Position numbers and translations under genes: made by a program. Positions 34,234 to 45,880 of a stretch of DNA of 64,000 nt are shown here, piece after piece; position 1 is the first letter of the stretch; the number at the start of each line of letters is the position of its first letter. The notes under the pieces are model-generated. The model searched no databases and had not been told where the DNA came from. It was given only the letters and a program-made list of their open reading frames with translations. The stretch is from Mesorhizobium sp. B1-1-8 (GTDB lineage Bacteria > Pseudomonadota > Alphaproteobacteria > Rhizobiales > Rhizobiaceae). The stretch spans positions 2,085,501 to 2,149,500 of the forward strand of contig NZ_CP083956.1 in assembly GCF_006442795.2 (NCBI RefSeq), given 5' to 3'.

Positions 34234-35388
34234 ATGCGTAATTCGGGGGCCGAGTTGGCTCGGCTTTTCACAATATTGGCGTTGGGATTATTGACGGCGT
34301 CAACGACTCCCCTGTTAGCGGTCGCCGCATGTCCGGATATTCCGATGGCAGTGGTCGGCCCCATGACGGGGGACTGGGCGTATGACGGTGAGGAGATGAG
34401 GCGGGGTGCTCAACTCGCGGTAGACGACATCAATGCCAAGGGCGGGGTGCGAGGATGCAAGATAGCACTCACCGTGCTTGATGATCAGTATACACCCGCC
34501 ACCGCGATAGCCCTTGCCACGAAACTGGCGAAAGACGGAGTTCGCTTTGTCATCGGCCACTTCAATTCGGGCAGTTCTGTTCCCGCCGCGATGATCTACG
34601 CCAAGAACAATACTTTGATGATCAGTCCCGCATCGACAAATCCCGCTCTCACCGAATTCAAACTCTGGAATGTTCTCCGGACCGCAGGTCGCGACGATGT
34701 TCAAGGGACGTTTGCCGGTGAATATATGGCCGCTCATTTCACAACAAAGAATCTTGCAATCGTTAGCGATGGTACGCCCTATGGCGATGGCTTGGCGAAC
34801 AAAGCAAGAAAAGCGCTGCGGGCAAAGGGGAACCCTGAAAAGCTTGCCAAAAAGATCAAACCTGGCCAAGGAGATTTTGCGGACCTTATCGGCGAACTCA
34901 AATCCATGAAGATCGATGCTCTCTTCTTTGCTGGTCTTGCCGGCGATTTTGGTCCGCTCGTTCGCCAAACCAAAGAAGCAGGGTTGAAGGTTCAGTTCAT
35001 CTCAGGAGATGGAGCTCTAGTCCACGATTTACCGGGGAAAGCAGGACCCGCATTGGAAGGTGTCCTCATCGCGTTTTCGCTTGATGACCGCGGCAATCCC
35101 TCCGCGGCGGACGTGGTCGCGCGCTTTCGGTCTCAAGGGTTTGAGCCAGCAGACTATACGCTGAAGTCCTATGCTGCAGTCCAAGTGGCGGCTAAGGGTA
35201 TCCAAATGGCAGGCAGCCAGGCCCCAAGGGCCGTTGTGGCTTCCATAAAGTCCGGTCAGCCAATTCCGACCGTGTTGGGGGATCTTACCTTCGATGACAA
35301 GGGAGACAGGATTCAGCGTGACGTAACAATGTACGTCTGGAAGAAGCGGGGGGACGGCACCCTCACGATGGATTTCCAGTCGCAATAA
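34234..35388 (+). CDS. orphan branched-chain amino-acid-type ABC binding protein
   Basis: A 384-residue periplasmic binding protein of the LivJ/LivK type. It has a signal peptide (to LLAVAAC), then AVVGPMTGDWAYDGEEMRRGAQLAVDDINAKGG, FVIGHFNSGSSVPAAMIYAKNN, DGTPYGDGLANKARKAL and DALFFAGLAGDFGPLVRQTKEAGL. No permease or ATPase gene is nearby. Base and codon use is clearly more A/T-rich than in flanking genes, a sign of acquisition. Its stop is a single base from the carB stop on the other strand. The ligand is unknown. Confidence 0.85.
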   Translation: MRNSGAELARLFTILALGLLTASTTPLLAVAACPDIPMAVVGPMTGDWAYDGEEMRRGAQLAVDDINAKGGVRGCKIALTVLDDQYTPATAIALATKLAKDGVRFVIGHFNSGSSVPAAMIYAKNNTLMISPASTNPALTEFKLWNVLRTAGRDDVQGTFAGEYMAAHFTTKNLAIVSDGTPYGDGLANKARKALRAKGNPEKLAKKIKPGQGDFADLIGELKSMKIDALFFAGLAGDFGPLVRQTKEAGLKVQFISGDGALVHDLPGKAGPALEGVLIAFSLDDRGNPSAADVVARFRSQGFEPADYTLKSYAAVQVAAKGIQMAGSQAPRAVVASIKSGQPIPTVLGDLTFDDKGDRIQRDVTMYVWKKRGDGTLTMDFQSQ

Positions 35389-35389
35389 T

Positions 35390-38893
<3,504 letters not shown>

Positions 38894-39033
38894 AGGCTTA
38901 AGAATTCCGTTCGGCGAGCGGCTTGCACGAAAAACCGGGCGGGGAGGACCCGGCCGGTTGTGCTTGCGATTCTGGTATCAGGCTAGGAGGGCCTTATAGG
39001 GAAGAGTTTTGGCGGATGTAACCCCGAAAATGA

Positions 39034-39183
39034 GGGAGTAGGGCAGGGAATAGGGGAGTAGGGGAGTAGGGGAATAGGGGAATAGGGGAATAGGGGAATA
39101 GGGGAATAGGGGAGTAGGATAGGTGTGTGAAGGTTCGATCGCTTAACTTACTCCCTTACTCCCTTACTCCCCTATTCCCCTAA
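39034..39183. repeat. G-rich octamer array with inverted C-rich arm, upstream of carB
   Basis: Eight head-to-tail copies of GGGGAATA or GGGGAGTA occupy 39053-39116, with degenerate copies just before. A shorter complementary arm (CTCCCTTA, CTCCCTTA, CTCCCCTA, TTCCCCTA) lies at 39150-39182. Together they can fold as a long hairpin, and the G-rich strand has enough G4 runs for quadruplexes. The array ends 140 bp from the carB start codon, on its promoter side, and four bases from the stop of the SH3 gene. Confidence 0.85.
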
Positions 39184-39186
39184 CAC

Positions 39187-39984
39187 CTAATCTCCCAACG
39201 CCAGTTCGTCGGTGATCTCGAAGCGCTCGGAGACGCCGATCCGGATCATGTTCAAGCTGCCTTCGCGGGTGAAACGGAAGTCGTCGGACGAGTCGGAGCC
39301 GACGGGCAGGCCGCCATGAAAGCTGATGACGCGGGTGCCGCCGTCCGGCCAGGTCACGGTCACGGCGCTGTCGCTGCCGGCATGCGCGACGCTGACCTTG
39401 CAGCGGGTCATCGGCTGGCCGACATGGCGCGCGCAGGGAATGCCGCCATCGGGGGCAGGGGCGTCGGAACCGGGAAGTCCACCCGCAGACGCGGCGAAGG
39501 CGAGGATATAGGCATCCTGCATGGCGGTCCTGCCGATGTCGGCAGCGGTCAGCGGTTCGGACGGCTCGCCGCCGAGGCGAGCCGCAATGTCGGACGGCGG
39601 TGCATCGGGGATCTGAGGCGCGACGGCCTCGGCCGCCGGCGCGGCGGTGTCTTCAGGTGCCGGCGCCGGATTGTTGGGGGTGAGATAGCGGGCAGGCGCC
39701 CATCCGACGATGCGAGCGTCCTGGGTATCCTCGACCTTGCACCAGGGATAGCCGTTGACGACGTTGCAGCCGAGATTCTTGACGGCTGCACCGTTGGGCA
39801 GGCGCACCGCGACCTTCCCCATGGCCGATGCCGTGGCGCGGATGTTGAGGAGATCGTCGGGCGCCAGGCCGCTAACGATGGAAATGATCGTCCCCGGCGC
39901 TTCCTCAGCGATCGCCGGCAATGCAGCAATCAGCAGCGGAGCGGCAATCAACAGCGTTGTGCGGATTCTGAATTTACGCCTCAT
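39187..39984 (-). CDS. secreted SH3-domain protein
   Basis: A 265-residue protein from ATG 39984 with a signal peptide ending ALPAIAEE. Residues about 32-100 are a bacterial SH3 (SH3b) domain: LNIRATASAMGKVAVRLPNGAAVKNLGC, then GYPWCKVED and VGWAPARYL. A Pro/Ala-rich linker follows. The C-terminal part (about 175-265) holds PCARHVGQPMTRCKVSVAHAGS and VTVTWPDGGTRVISF, a small beta domain I cannot name. SH3b domains usually bind peptidoglycan, so envelope localisation is likely. Confidence 0.78.
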   Translation of the reverse strand: MRRKFRIRTTLLIAAPLLIAALPAIAEEAPGTIISIVSGLAPDDLLNIRATASAMGKVAVRLPNGAAVKNLGCNVVNGYPWCKVEDTQDARIVGWAPARYLTPNNPAPAPEDTAAPAAEAVAPQIPDAPPSDIAARLGGEPSEPLTAADIGRTAMQDAYILAFAASAGGLPGSDAPAPDGGIPCARHVGQPMTRCKVSVAHAGSDSAVTVTWPDGGTRVISFHGGLPVGSDSSDDFRFTREGSLNMIRIGVSERFEITDELALGD

Positions 39985-40127
39985 CACCTTGCCGTGGCGA
40001 TAGATTTTGCGTTGGCACGACTCGCACCAACGGTGTGGTCCGCCGAGGCGGTTTTATAAGAGACGGCGGCGCGATGTCATCGGAAAACTTTGCCGGGTCC
40101 GTCTCGTCCGGATAAGGAAGCGGGATT

Positions 40128-40484
40128 TTAGGCGATAACGTCGATCTCGGACGTGCCGACGGCGGGCAGCGCCGGATCGCCGTCCGCGGCGGCTATCACG
40201 CTGTCGAGCAGGCCGGGGAAGCGCCTGTCGAGGTCGTCGCGGCGCAGCGTGATCAGCCGGCTGGTGCCGACTGCTTCGCTGCGAGTGACGCCCGCCTCGC
40301 GCAGTTTGGCGAGGTGGTAGCTGAGATTGGTCTTGGAAGCCAGGTCGAGGAATTTGCTGCAGTTCAGCGGCACGCCTTCCTTGCTGGCGAGATAGCGCAC
40401 GATGGCAAGCCTGGTCGGATCGCCGAGCACGGCGAGCACGATCGGCAGGCTGATTTGGTCGGTTGTCGGATGGGGCAAGCTCAT
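40128..40484 (-). CDS. ArsR-family transcriptional regulator
   Basis: A 118-residue winged-helix protein: VLAVLGDPTRLAIVRYLASKEGVPLNCSKF, then SKTNLSYHLAKLREAGVTRSEAVGTSRLITLRRDDL, the recognition helix and wing. No CxC metal motif of ArsR/SmtB is present, and the single Cys near residue 42 suggests a non-metal or redox signal. It is divergent from an MFS exporter gene with about 200 bp between. A palindrome there is the probable operator. Confidence 0.87.
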   Translation of the reverse strand: MSLPHPTTDQISLPIVLAVLGDPTRLAIVRYLASKEGVPLNCSKFLDLASKTNLSYHLAKLREAGVTRSEAVGTSRLITLRRDDLDRRFPGLLDSVIAAADGDPALPAVGTSEIDVIA

Positions 40485-40646
40485 GGCCCAGAATTAAGCA
40501 CAAACGCTCCCAACTTCAACGCGCCTCCTCTTCTCGCCCGTTTACATAGCATCTTCATCGCCTCTTCGATTTCCGGTCCGTCCTGACACAGTGCTGTCAG
40601 CAGGGTTCAGCTATTTTTCCCAGGATGGTTGACATCATGCCCTGTT

Positions 40647-40683
40647 ATGTCCAATTGTTCAACAACCTTTGAACTAAGGACAT
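40647..40683. promoter_or_regulatory. palindromic operator between the ArsR-type regulator and MFS genes
   Basis: ATGTCC-aatt-GTTCAA at the left mirrors TTGAAC-taa-GGACAT at the right about a centre near 40665. It follows a TTGACA (40629-40634) that could be the MFS promoter's -35, so a bound regulator would block transcription. It ends eight bases before the MFS start codon. Confidence 0.6.
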
Positions 40684-40690
40684 CTCCCCA

Positions 40691-41869
40691 ATGGACAAGC
40701 GCCTCTACTGGCTTGCGCTCGGATCGTTCACGATCTCGACCGAAGGCTTCGTCATCTCCAGCCTCCTCCCCGACATCGCCGCCGATGCCGGCATTTCCAT
40801 TCCACTCGCCGGCACGCTGATCACGGCCTTCGCGCTCGCCTACGCTTTCGGCACGCCGATCCTGGCGACCCTGACCGGCGAATGGGATCGCCGCCGCGTC
40901 ATCCTGTGGACGATGGCGTTCTTCGTGCTCGGCAATCTCGTCGCGGCGCTGAGCTCCTCCTTCGAACTGCTGCTGATCGCCCGCATCGTCATGGCGCTGT
41001 CCTCCGGCCTGTTCGCGGCCACCGCGCAGGGCACGGCGGTGGCGCTGGTCGACGACCATCACCGGGCCCGCGCCATTGCCGTCGTCGTCGGCGGCACCAC
41101 GGTTGCGGTCGCAGTCGGTGCGCCGCTCGGCGCGTTGGTCGCGGCCATCGCCGGCTGGCGCGGCGCTTTCTTTGCCATTGCCGGGCTCGGCGCGCTAGCG
41201 GGCGCCATCCTGTGGTACCGGCTGCCGCGTGGCATTATCGGCACAAAGCTGTCGCTGCGGGCAAGGCTGGCGGCCGCGGTCCGCCCTGGCGTGATGCCGA
41301 TCCTGGCAACGACCGTGCTCGCCCTGATCGGCGCGTTCACCGTCTTTGCCTTCATTGCGCCTTTGGCCATCGAAAGCGGCGGTTTGAGCCCGCTGGCGCT
41401 GCCCGCCATGCTGCTCGCCTTCGGCGTCGGCGCCGTCATCGGCAACATCGCCGGCGGCCAGGCGGCCGACCGCTTCGGCGCCACGCGCACCGTCTTCTGG
41501 TCGCTGGCGCTCTCCGCCGCCATGCTCGCCACCTTCTCGCTGATCCCGACCTTGCTGCCGCAGGCGATCGCCGGGCCTGCGCTGATGGGCATGATGGTGC
41601 CATGGGGCATCGTCGGCTGGGCCTTCCCGCCGGCGCAGGCCAGCCGCATCATCAAGATAGCGCCGGACGCAGCTCCCATCGTGCTATCGCTCAACGCTTC
41701 GGCGCTCTATCTCGGCGTCGCACTTGGTGCGGTGGTCGGTGGTGCGGTACTGCGCTTCGGCGCGCCGGCCGATCTAGGCATCGTCGCGGCAGTGTTTCCG
41801 ATCGTCGGCCTTGTCGTGGTGCTGGCGGGTCGGGCGCTGGCCCGGCCGGTGGCGATGCCGGCGGAGTAG
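40691..41869 (+). CDS. MFS transporter (DHA1-like, AraJ/sugar-efflux type)
   Basis: The 392-residue inner-membrane protein has about 12 hydrophobic helices. LGSFTISTEGFVISSLLPDIAADAG at the start and GEWDRRRVILWTM (motif A) between helices 2 and 3 are typical of DHA1 arabinose/drug efflux proteins. GGQAADRFGATRTVFWSLAL repeats motif A in the second half. The substrate is unknown. Divergent arrangement with the ArsR-type regulator suggests de-repression by an exported compound. Confidence 0.88.
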   Translation: MDKRLYWLALGSFTISTEGFVISSLLPDIAADAGISIPLAGTLITAFALAYAFGTPILATLTGEWDRRRVILWTMAFFVLGNLVAALSSSFELLLIARIVMALSSGLFAATAQGTAVALVDDHHRARAIAVVVGGTTVAVAVGAPLGALVAAIAGWRGAFFAIAGLGALAGAILWYRLPRGIIGTKLSLRARLAAAVRPGVMPILATTVLALIGAFTVFAFIAPLAIESGGLSPLALPAMLLAFGVGAVIGNIAGGQAADRFGATRTVFWSLALSAAMLATFSLIPTLLPQAIAGPALMGMMVPWGIVGWAFPPAQASRIIKIAPDAAPIVLSLNASALYLGVALGAVVGGAVLRFGAPADLGIVAAVFPIVGLVVVLAGRALARPVAMPAE

Positions 41870-41904
41870 AGCTTTTTGACAGAACCGATTTGACGGCCGC
41901 TCCT

Positions 41905-42369
41905 TTACATCGAAGGGGCGGCCGTCGGCGTTTCGAATTCCAGCGCCGCGATTTCGTTCAGCGCTGCGCGCATCTCCGCCGCCCGTTTCTCGCCGACCAT
42001 GGCCTCGAACCGCTGCTGGGCAACGTTCCATAATTTTATGGCTTCCTCGAGCTTGACCTTGCCCTGCTGCGTCAGCCGCACGCGCTTGACGCGGCGGTCG
42101 TTCTCGTCGGCGAAGGTTTCGACATAGCCGTCGCGGATCAGCGGCTTCAGCGTGTGGCCGAGCGCCGACAGGTCCATGATCAATGCTTCGGCGACGGCAC
42201 CCATCGCCGGCTCGCCGCCGATGTGGATCTGATGGAGCAAGCCGTATTGCGTGCCCTTCAGGCCCGACGGCGCCAGCGCATCGTCGTAGAAGCGGCCGAG
42301 CCTGCGCCCGGCGCGCCGAAGCGAGGCATTGTTGCATAAGCTAAGCGTCGGCAGCGCAGCTTTGGTCAT
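41905..42369 (-). CDS. MarR-family transcriptional regulator
   Basis: A 154-residue protein from ATG 42369 (AAGGAG upstream); the frame continues to 42489 without support. The winged helix reads LKGTQYGLLHQIHIGGEPAMGAVAEAL, DLSALGHTLKPLIRDGYVETFADENDRRVKRVRLTQQG, including the wing DENDRR typical of MarR. Flanking helices form the dimer interface. It is divergent from an SDR gene with two palindromes between, and probably represses that gene and itself. Confidence 0.87.
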   Translation of the reverse strand: MTKAALPTLSLCNNASLRRAGRRLGRFYDDALAPSGLKGTQYGLLHQIHIGGEPAMGAVAEALIMDLSALGHTLKPLIRDGYVETFADENDRRVKRVRLTQQGKVKLEEAIKLWNVAQQRFEAMVGEKRAAEMRAALNEIAALEFETPTAAPSM

Positions 42370-42443
42370 GACGGCTCCTTGCCGGCGAACGGTTCGCCGG
42401 CCTTCTCCAAAATAGTTTCCGCCATCGCCGTTGACAAGATAGT

Positions 42444-42481
42444 GGCATATGCCTACTTCACGGAAAGTGGCATATACCACT
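42444..42481. promoter_or_regulatory. tandem palindromes between the MarR and SDR genes
   Basis: GGCATATGCC (42444-42453) is a perfect palindrome and AGTGGCATATACCACT (42466-42481) a near-perfect one. Both contain GTGGCATAT as a direct repeat (also from 42442), 26 bases apart. TTGACA at 42431-42436 lies just before the first. Two sites about 2.5 helical turns apart fit a MarR dimer pair. Confidence 0.65.
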
Positions 42482-42550
42482 AATAGCACCGGTAAACGAG
42501 ATGGAGAGCGTCTGCCTCATCTTGCCGCGACAGCGAAAAGGAACAGGACA

Positions 42551-43345
42551 ATGAGCACGAAGGACAACAAGGGCACGGCCATGATCACCGGCGCCTCGTC
42601 GGGGATCGGCGCGGTCTATGCGGACCGGCTGGCCGGGCAGGGCTACGATCTTGTGCTGGTGGCGCGGCGTGCCGACCGGCTGCAGGACCTGGCGGAGAGG
42701 CTGCAATATGCCTATGGCCGCAAGGTCAAGGTGATTGCCGCCGATCTCGCCGACGACGCCGACCTGCGCCGGGTCGAACAGGCGGTCGCGACCGATGAGA
42801 ACGTGACGCTGCTGGTCAACAATGCCGGCCTCGGCGGCCAGCAGGTGGTGGCGACCGCCGATGCCGATGCGGCCGAGCGCATGATCAGGGTCAATGTCGT
42901 GGCACTGACCAGGCTGACGCGCGCGGTGCTGCCGGTGCTGCTCAAGCGCAACCGCGGCGCCATCATCAACATCGCCTCGGTTGTTGCCTATAGCACCGCC
43001 GTCGGCGGCATCTACAGCGGCACCAAAGCCTATGTTGTCAATTTCAGCGAGGCGCTGCAGCGCGAGATTGCCGGCACCGAGGTGAGGGTGCAGGTGGTGC
43101 TGCCCGGGCCGATCCGCACCGAGTTCTGGGAACTCGCCGGCGTTGATCTCGACGCCCTCAACCAGGACTGGGTGATGACGGCGGACGATCTGGTCGACGC
43201 AGCGCTTGCCGGCCTTGCCCAGGGCGAGACGGTTACCGCGCCGGGGCTTGCCGACCCGGCCGGATTGGATGCCTATCTCGGTGCCAGGGATAGTTTCTAC
43301 GGCAGCCTGATCGCCGGCAAGCCGGCGCCGCGCTACGCCGTCTGA
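42551..43345 (+). CDS. short-chain dehydrogenase/reductase
   Basis: The 264-residue NAD(P) oxidoreductase starts at ATG 42551 after AAGGAAC. TGASSGIGAVYADRLA is the cofactor-binding TGxxxGxG, LLVNNAGLGG the NNAG motif, and the catalytic YSGTKAYVVNFSEAL has Tyr-x3-Lys, with the Ser in NIASVVAY. AARRADRL after the second strand suggests NADP. The substrate is unknown. Control by the divergent MarR protein suggests a response to a small aromatic or oxidant. Confidence 0.9.
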   Translation: MSTKDNKGTAMITGASSGIGAVYADRLAGQGYDLVLVARRADRLQDLAERLQYAYGRKVKVIAADLADDADLRRVEQAVATDENVTLLVNNAGLGGQQVVATADADAAERMIRVNVVALTRLTRAVLPVLLKRNRGAIINIASVVAYSTAVGGIYSGTKAYVVNFSEALQREIAGTEVRVQVVLPGPIRTEFWELAGVDLDALNQDWVMTADDLVDAALAGLAQGETVTAPGLADPAGLDAYLGARDSFYGSLIAGKPAPRYAV

Positions 43346-43523
43346 GCGCCAGTTCCTCGCCCCGCAAAGCGGGGAGAGGTGGCCGCGAAGCGGCCGGAGA
43401 GGGGCTTTCGTAGGGCAAATCCCTTCGCCGGATAATCGGTGACCTTGGGCGCCAGTCCCCCCTCTCCGTCTCGGCTTCGCCGAGCCACCTCTCCCCCACC
43501 TTCGTGGGGGCGAGGAACGGCGC
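43346..43523. repeat. palindromic element between convergent SDR and LysE-type genes
   Basis: GCGCCAGTTCCTCGCCCC at the left mirrors GGGGCGAGGAACGGCGC at the right. Inner pairs include CCGGAGAGGGG / CCCCCTCTCCG and AGAGGTGGC / GCCACCTCT. It exactly fills the 178 bp between two stop codons and could serve as a bidirectional terminator. Confidence 0.75.
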
Positions 43524-44122
43524 TACACCGGCCGCCACATCGGGACAATCGAGGCGGCCAGCAGCAGGCCGAGCACGATGTTGAGCGCGCGCCACTGCCG
43601 CTCGCTCTTGAGCAACCGGGCGAGCAGTGCGCCGGCCACGCACCACAGTGACAGCGAGAAGGCGGCGGCGAGGCCGAAGGTGGCGCCAAGCAGGAGGGCA
43701 AGCTGCAACGGGCCGTCGGCAAATGCGGCGAAAGATGCCGCGGCGCCCAGTCCCATGGCCCAGCCCTTGGGGTTCATCCACTGGATGCCGGCGCCGGCGA
43801 AGAAGCTGTTCGGCTTGGCCATGGTGACGTCGAGATCGGGCGCTCCGGCGCGGCCGATCTTGAGCGCCAGCCAAAGCAAATAAAACGAGCCTGCGATCTT
43901 CATCGCCAGCTGCAGGGAAGGAACGGCGGCAAGAAGCCCGGCGAGGCCGGCCGCACCTGCCGCAGCCACCGAAGCCAGCCCGGCGGCGCTGCCGGCCATC
44001 AGCGGCACGGAGCGGCGAAAGCCAAACTGGGCGCCGGACGCGGTCGACAGCGTCGTGGCGATGCCCGGCGTCGAGGTCGAGACCAGCGCGAACAGGATAA
44101 GAGGGATGACGGTCTCGGACAT
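43523..44122 (-). CDS. LysE/RhtB family exporter
   Basis: The 199-residue inner-membrane protein has six hydrophobic helices, beginning VIPLILFALVSTSTPGIATTLSTASGAQFGFRRS, the LysE N-terminal signature with TPG in place of PGP. GAGIQWMNPKGWAMGLGAAASF is the central Asn-Pro-Lys motif. The substrate is unknown. It is divergent from a LysR gene with a palindrome between, the usual layout of an exporter and its activator. Confidence 0.86.
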   Translation of the reverse strand: MSETVIPLILFALVSTSTPGIATTLSTASGAQFGFRRSVPLMAGSAAGLASVAAAGAAGLAGLLAAVPSLQLAMKIAGSFYLLWLALKIGRAGAPDLDVTMAKPNSFFAGAGIQWMNPKGWAMGLGAAASFAAFADGPLQLALLLGATFGLAAAFSLSLWCVAGALLARLLKSERQWRALNIVLGLLLAASIVPMWRPV

Positions 44123-44175
44123 GCAGGTTTCCCGGTCGAAGGAACTGGCATGCTAAGCCTGCCGTGGCATCAGTA

Positions 44176-44202
44176 AATGCAATGTTTGATATGATTTGCA
44201 TT
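44176..44202. promoter_or_regulatory. LysR-type binding palindrome
   Basis: Perfect seven-base arms AATGCAA (44176-44182) and TTGCATT (44196-44202) flank TGTTTGATATGAT. It sits 11 bases before the LysR start codon and about 55 bases before the exporter start codon, a position suited to autorepression and activation of the exporter. Confidence 0.6.
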
Positions 44203-44212
44203 AGGAACTATA

Positions 44213-45088
44213 ATGCCAAAAATGATCCGCGATCTCGACACCACGCTCATCCGCACCTTTGTCACGGCGGCCGACAAGGCGAGCATGACGGCCGCCGCCA
44301 ATGCGCTGCACCTGACGCAAGGCGCCGTCAGCCAACAGATCAGGCGGCTTGAGGAGGTTCTTGGCCAAAGCCTTTTCCAGCGCGACCGGCGCGGCTTGCG
44401 GCTGACACGCACGGGCGAGCGGCTGCTCGACAGGGGCAGGCGGCTGCTTGCGCTCAACGACGAGATTCTGGCGGAGGCCAGGGGCAGGGCGGTCGCGGGG
44501 CAGGTGCGGCTCGGCGTGCCTTACGATCTGGTCGGCACGCTGCTTCAGCCGGTGCTGAAAGCCTATGCCGAAGCCCATCCGCAGGTGGAGGTCTCGCTGG
44601 TCTGCGCCTCTTCGCCGGAACTCGCGACGGCGCTGGCGGCGGGCACGATCGATCTGGCCGTCATCGAGGAGCGGGTCGGCCCCACCGCCGGCGAATGCCT
44701 GCTGGTCGACCGGCTGGTGTGGGTCGGCGCCAGGGGCGGCGCGGCGCGGGCCAAGCGCCCGCTGCCGGTCTCGATGGTGGCCGACACCTGCGCGTTCCGG
44801 CCGGCTGTGCTAGCGGCGCTCGGCGCGCATGAGCTCCACTGGCGCACCGTGTTCGAGAACGGCAACATCGACGCAACGACGGCGACGGTGCGCTCCGATC
44901 TCGCCGTCACCACCTGGCTGGCTTCGACGGTTCCCGCCGACCTCGACATCCTGGCCGATGCCGAGCTTCCCGCCTTGCCGAATTTCTCGGTCAGTTTGCA
45001 TCTGCCGAAGCATGCCATCGCGCCGGCCGCACAAGCCTTCGCCGCTCAGATCCGCGACGGTCTTTCCCGCTACCGCCAGGCAGCGTGA
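44213..45088 (+). CDS. LysR-family transcriptional regulator
   Basis: The 291-residue protein has an N-terminal helix-turn-helix (TLIRTFVTAADKASMTAAANALHLTQGAVSQQIRRLEEVLG) and a periplasmic-binding-like effector domain with VRLGVPYDLVGTLLQPVLKAYAEAHPQVEVSL. ATG 44213 and ATG 44222 are both possible starts. It is divergent from the LysE-type exporter, which it probably activates when the exported amino acid accumulates, as LysG does for LysE. The ligand is unknown. Confidence 0.89.
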   Translation: MPKMIRDLDTTLIRTFVTAADKASMTAAANALHLTQGAVSQQIRRLEEVLGQSLFQRDRRGLRLTRTGERLLDRGRRLLALNDEILAEARGRAVAGQVRLGVPYDLVGTLLQPVLKAYAEAHPQVEVSLVCASSPELATALAAGTIDLAVIEERVGPTAGECLLVDRLVWVGARGGAARAKRPLPVSMVADTCAFRPAVLAALGAHELHWRTVFENGNIDATTATVRSDLAVTTWLASTVPADLDILADAELPALPNFSVSLHLPKHAIAPAAQAFAAQIRDGLSRYRQAA

Positions 45089-45094
45089 GCACTG

Positions 45095-45126
45095 TTCCTC
45101 GCCCCCTGTTCTGAGAGGGCGAGGAA
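45095..45126. terminator. bidirectional hairpin between convergent LysR and DHFR-like genes
   Basis: TTCCTCGCCC and GGGCGAGGAA form a perfect ten-pair stem with a 12-base loop. The arms are the same TTCCTCGCCC motif that borders the larger element at 43346, so this looks like a reduced copy. No T tract follows on either side, so termination is plausible but not assured. Confidence 0.5.
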
Positions 45127-45135
45127 AAGCCCGCG

Positions 45136-45786
45136 CTATTTCCAGTTCCTGCGCCGCTCGAGCTCGGCTGCGGAAGGCTCCTGCGTGGCAAAAGAGCCGA
45201 CCTGGATGTCGCCCGCGCGCTCATAAGTCGCCATGATGACACCGGTGCTGGAAGTCTGCGACTTCGTGAGCTTAAAGGCGGCGGGCATCGCGCTGTCGCC
45301 GAACAGCCGCTTGCCCTTGCCCAGCAACAGCGGGAAGATCATCAGCCGGATCTCGTCGATCAGCCCGTTCGCGAGCAGCGTCTGGATCAGGTTGCCCGAT
45401 CCCTGGATGAGCAGGTCGGGTCCGTCTTCCCGCTTGAGTTCCTTAAGCCTTGCAACGATGTCGGGCCCGAGCGACTGGGTGTTCTGCCAGGTCAGCGAAT
45501 CCGGGCGGTGCGTCGCCACATATTTGGTCGCCGGGTTGAAGGCATCGCCGATCGGATCTTTCTGATACGGCCAGTAGGCGGCGAAGATGTCGTAGGTCCT
45601 GCGGCCGAGCAGCAGCGCGAAGGGCTTGGAAAATAATTCGTTTATGGCCGCACCCGCCACCTCGTCAAAATAATGGAAGGTCCAGCCGCCGAACTGGAAG
45701 CCGCCGACCGGATCTTCTTCCGGCCCGCCGGGGGCCTGCATGACACCGTCAAGGCTGACGAAGGTGGCGGCGATGATCTTTCGCAT
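45136..45786 (-). CDS. dihydrofolate reductase family (RibD C-terminal-like) protein
   Basis: The 216-residue protein from ATG 45786 (GGAGAAG upstream) opens MRKIIAATFVSLDGVMQAPGG, the RibD_C/DHFR-like signature. FALLLGRRTYDIFAAYWP and LLIQGSGNLIQTLLANGLIDEIRLMIFPLLLGKGKRLF follow, forming the NADPH-binding half. Members are reductases of unknown substrate rather than true folA. The frame continues to 45927 but without conserved sequence. Confidence 0.88.
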   Translation of the reverse strand: MRKIIAATFVSLDGVMQAPGGPEEDPVGGFQFGGWTFHYFDEVAGAAINELFSKPFALLLGRRTYDIFAAYWPYQKDPIGDAFNPATKYVATHRPDSLTWQNTQSLGPDIVARLKELKREDGPDLLIQGSGNLIQTLLANGLIDEIRLMIFPLLLGKGKRLFGDSAMPAAFKLTKSQTSSTGVIMATYERAGDIQVGSFATQEPSAAELERRRNWK

Positions 45787-45880
45787 CTGTCTTCTCCGTT
45801 TGTGATCCGCGCCGTTGCGGCCGGATTTCGATCCAAGGACGAACGACGAGGCTCCTGTTCGACACGAGCCGACAAAATTT

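Noticed and set aside
39053..39116. CRISPR array
   Set aside because: Repeats are eight bases long and contiguous, with no spacers, and no cas gene is in the window.
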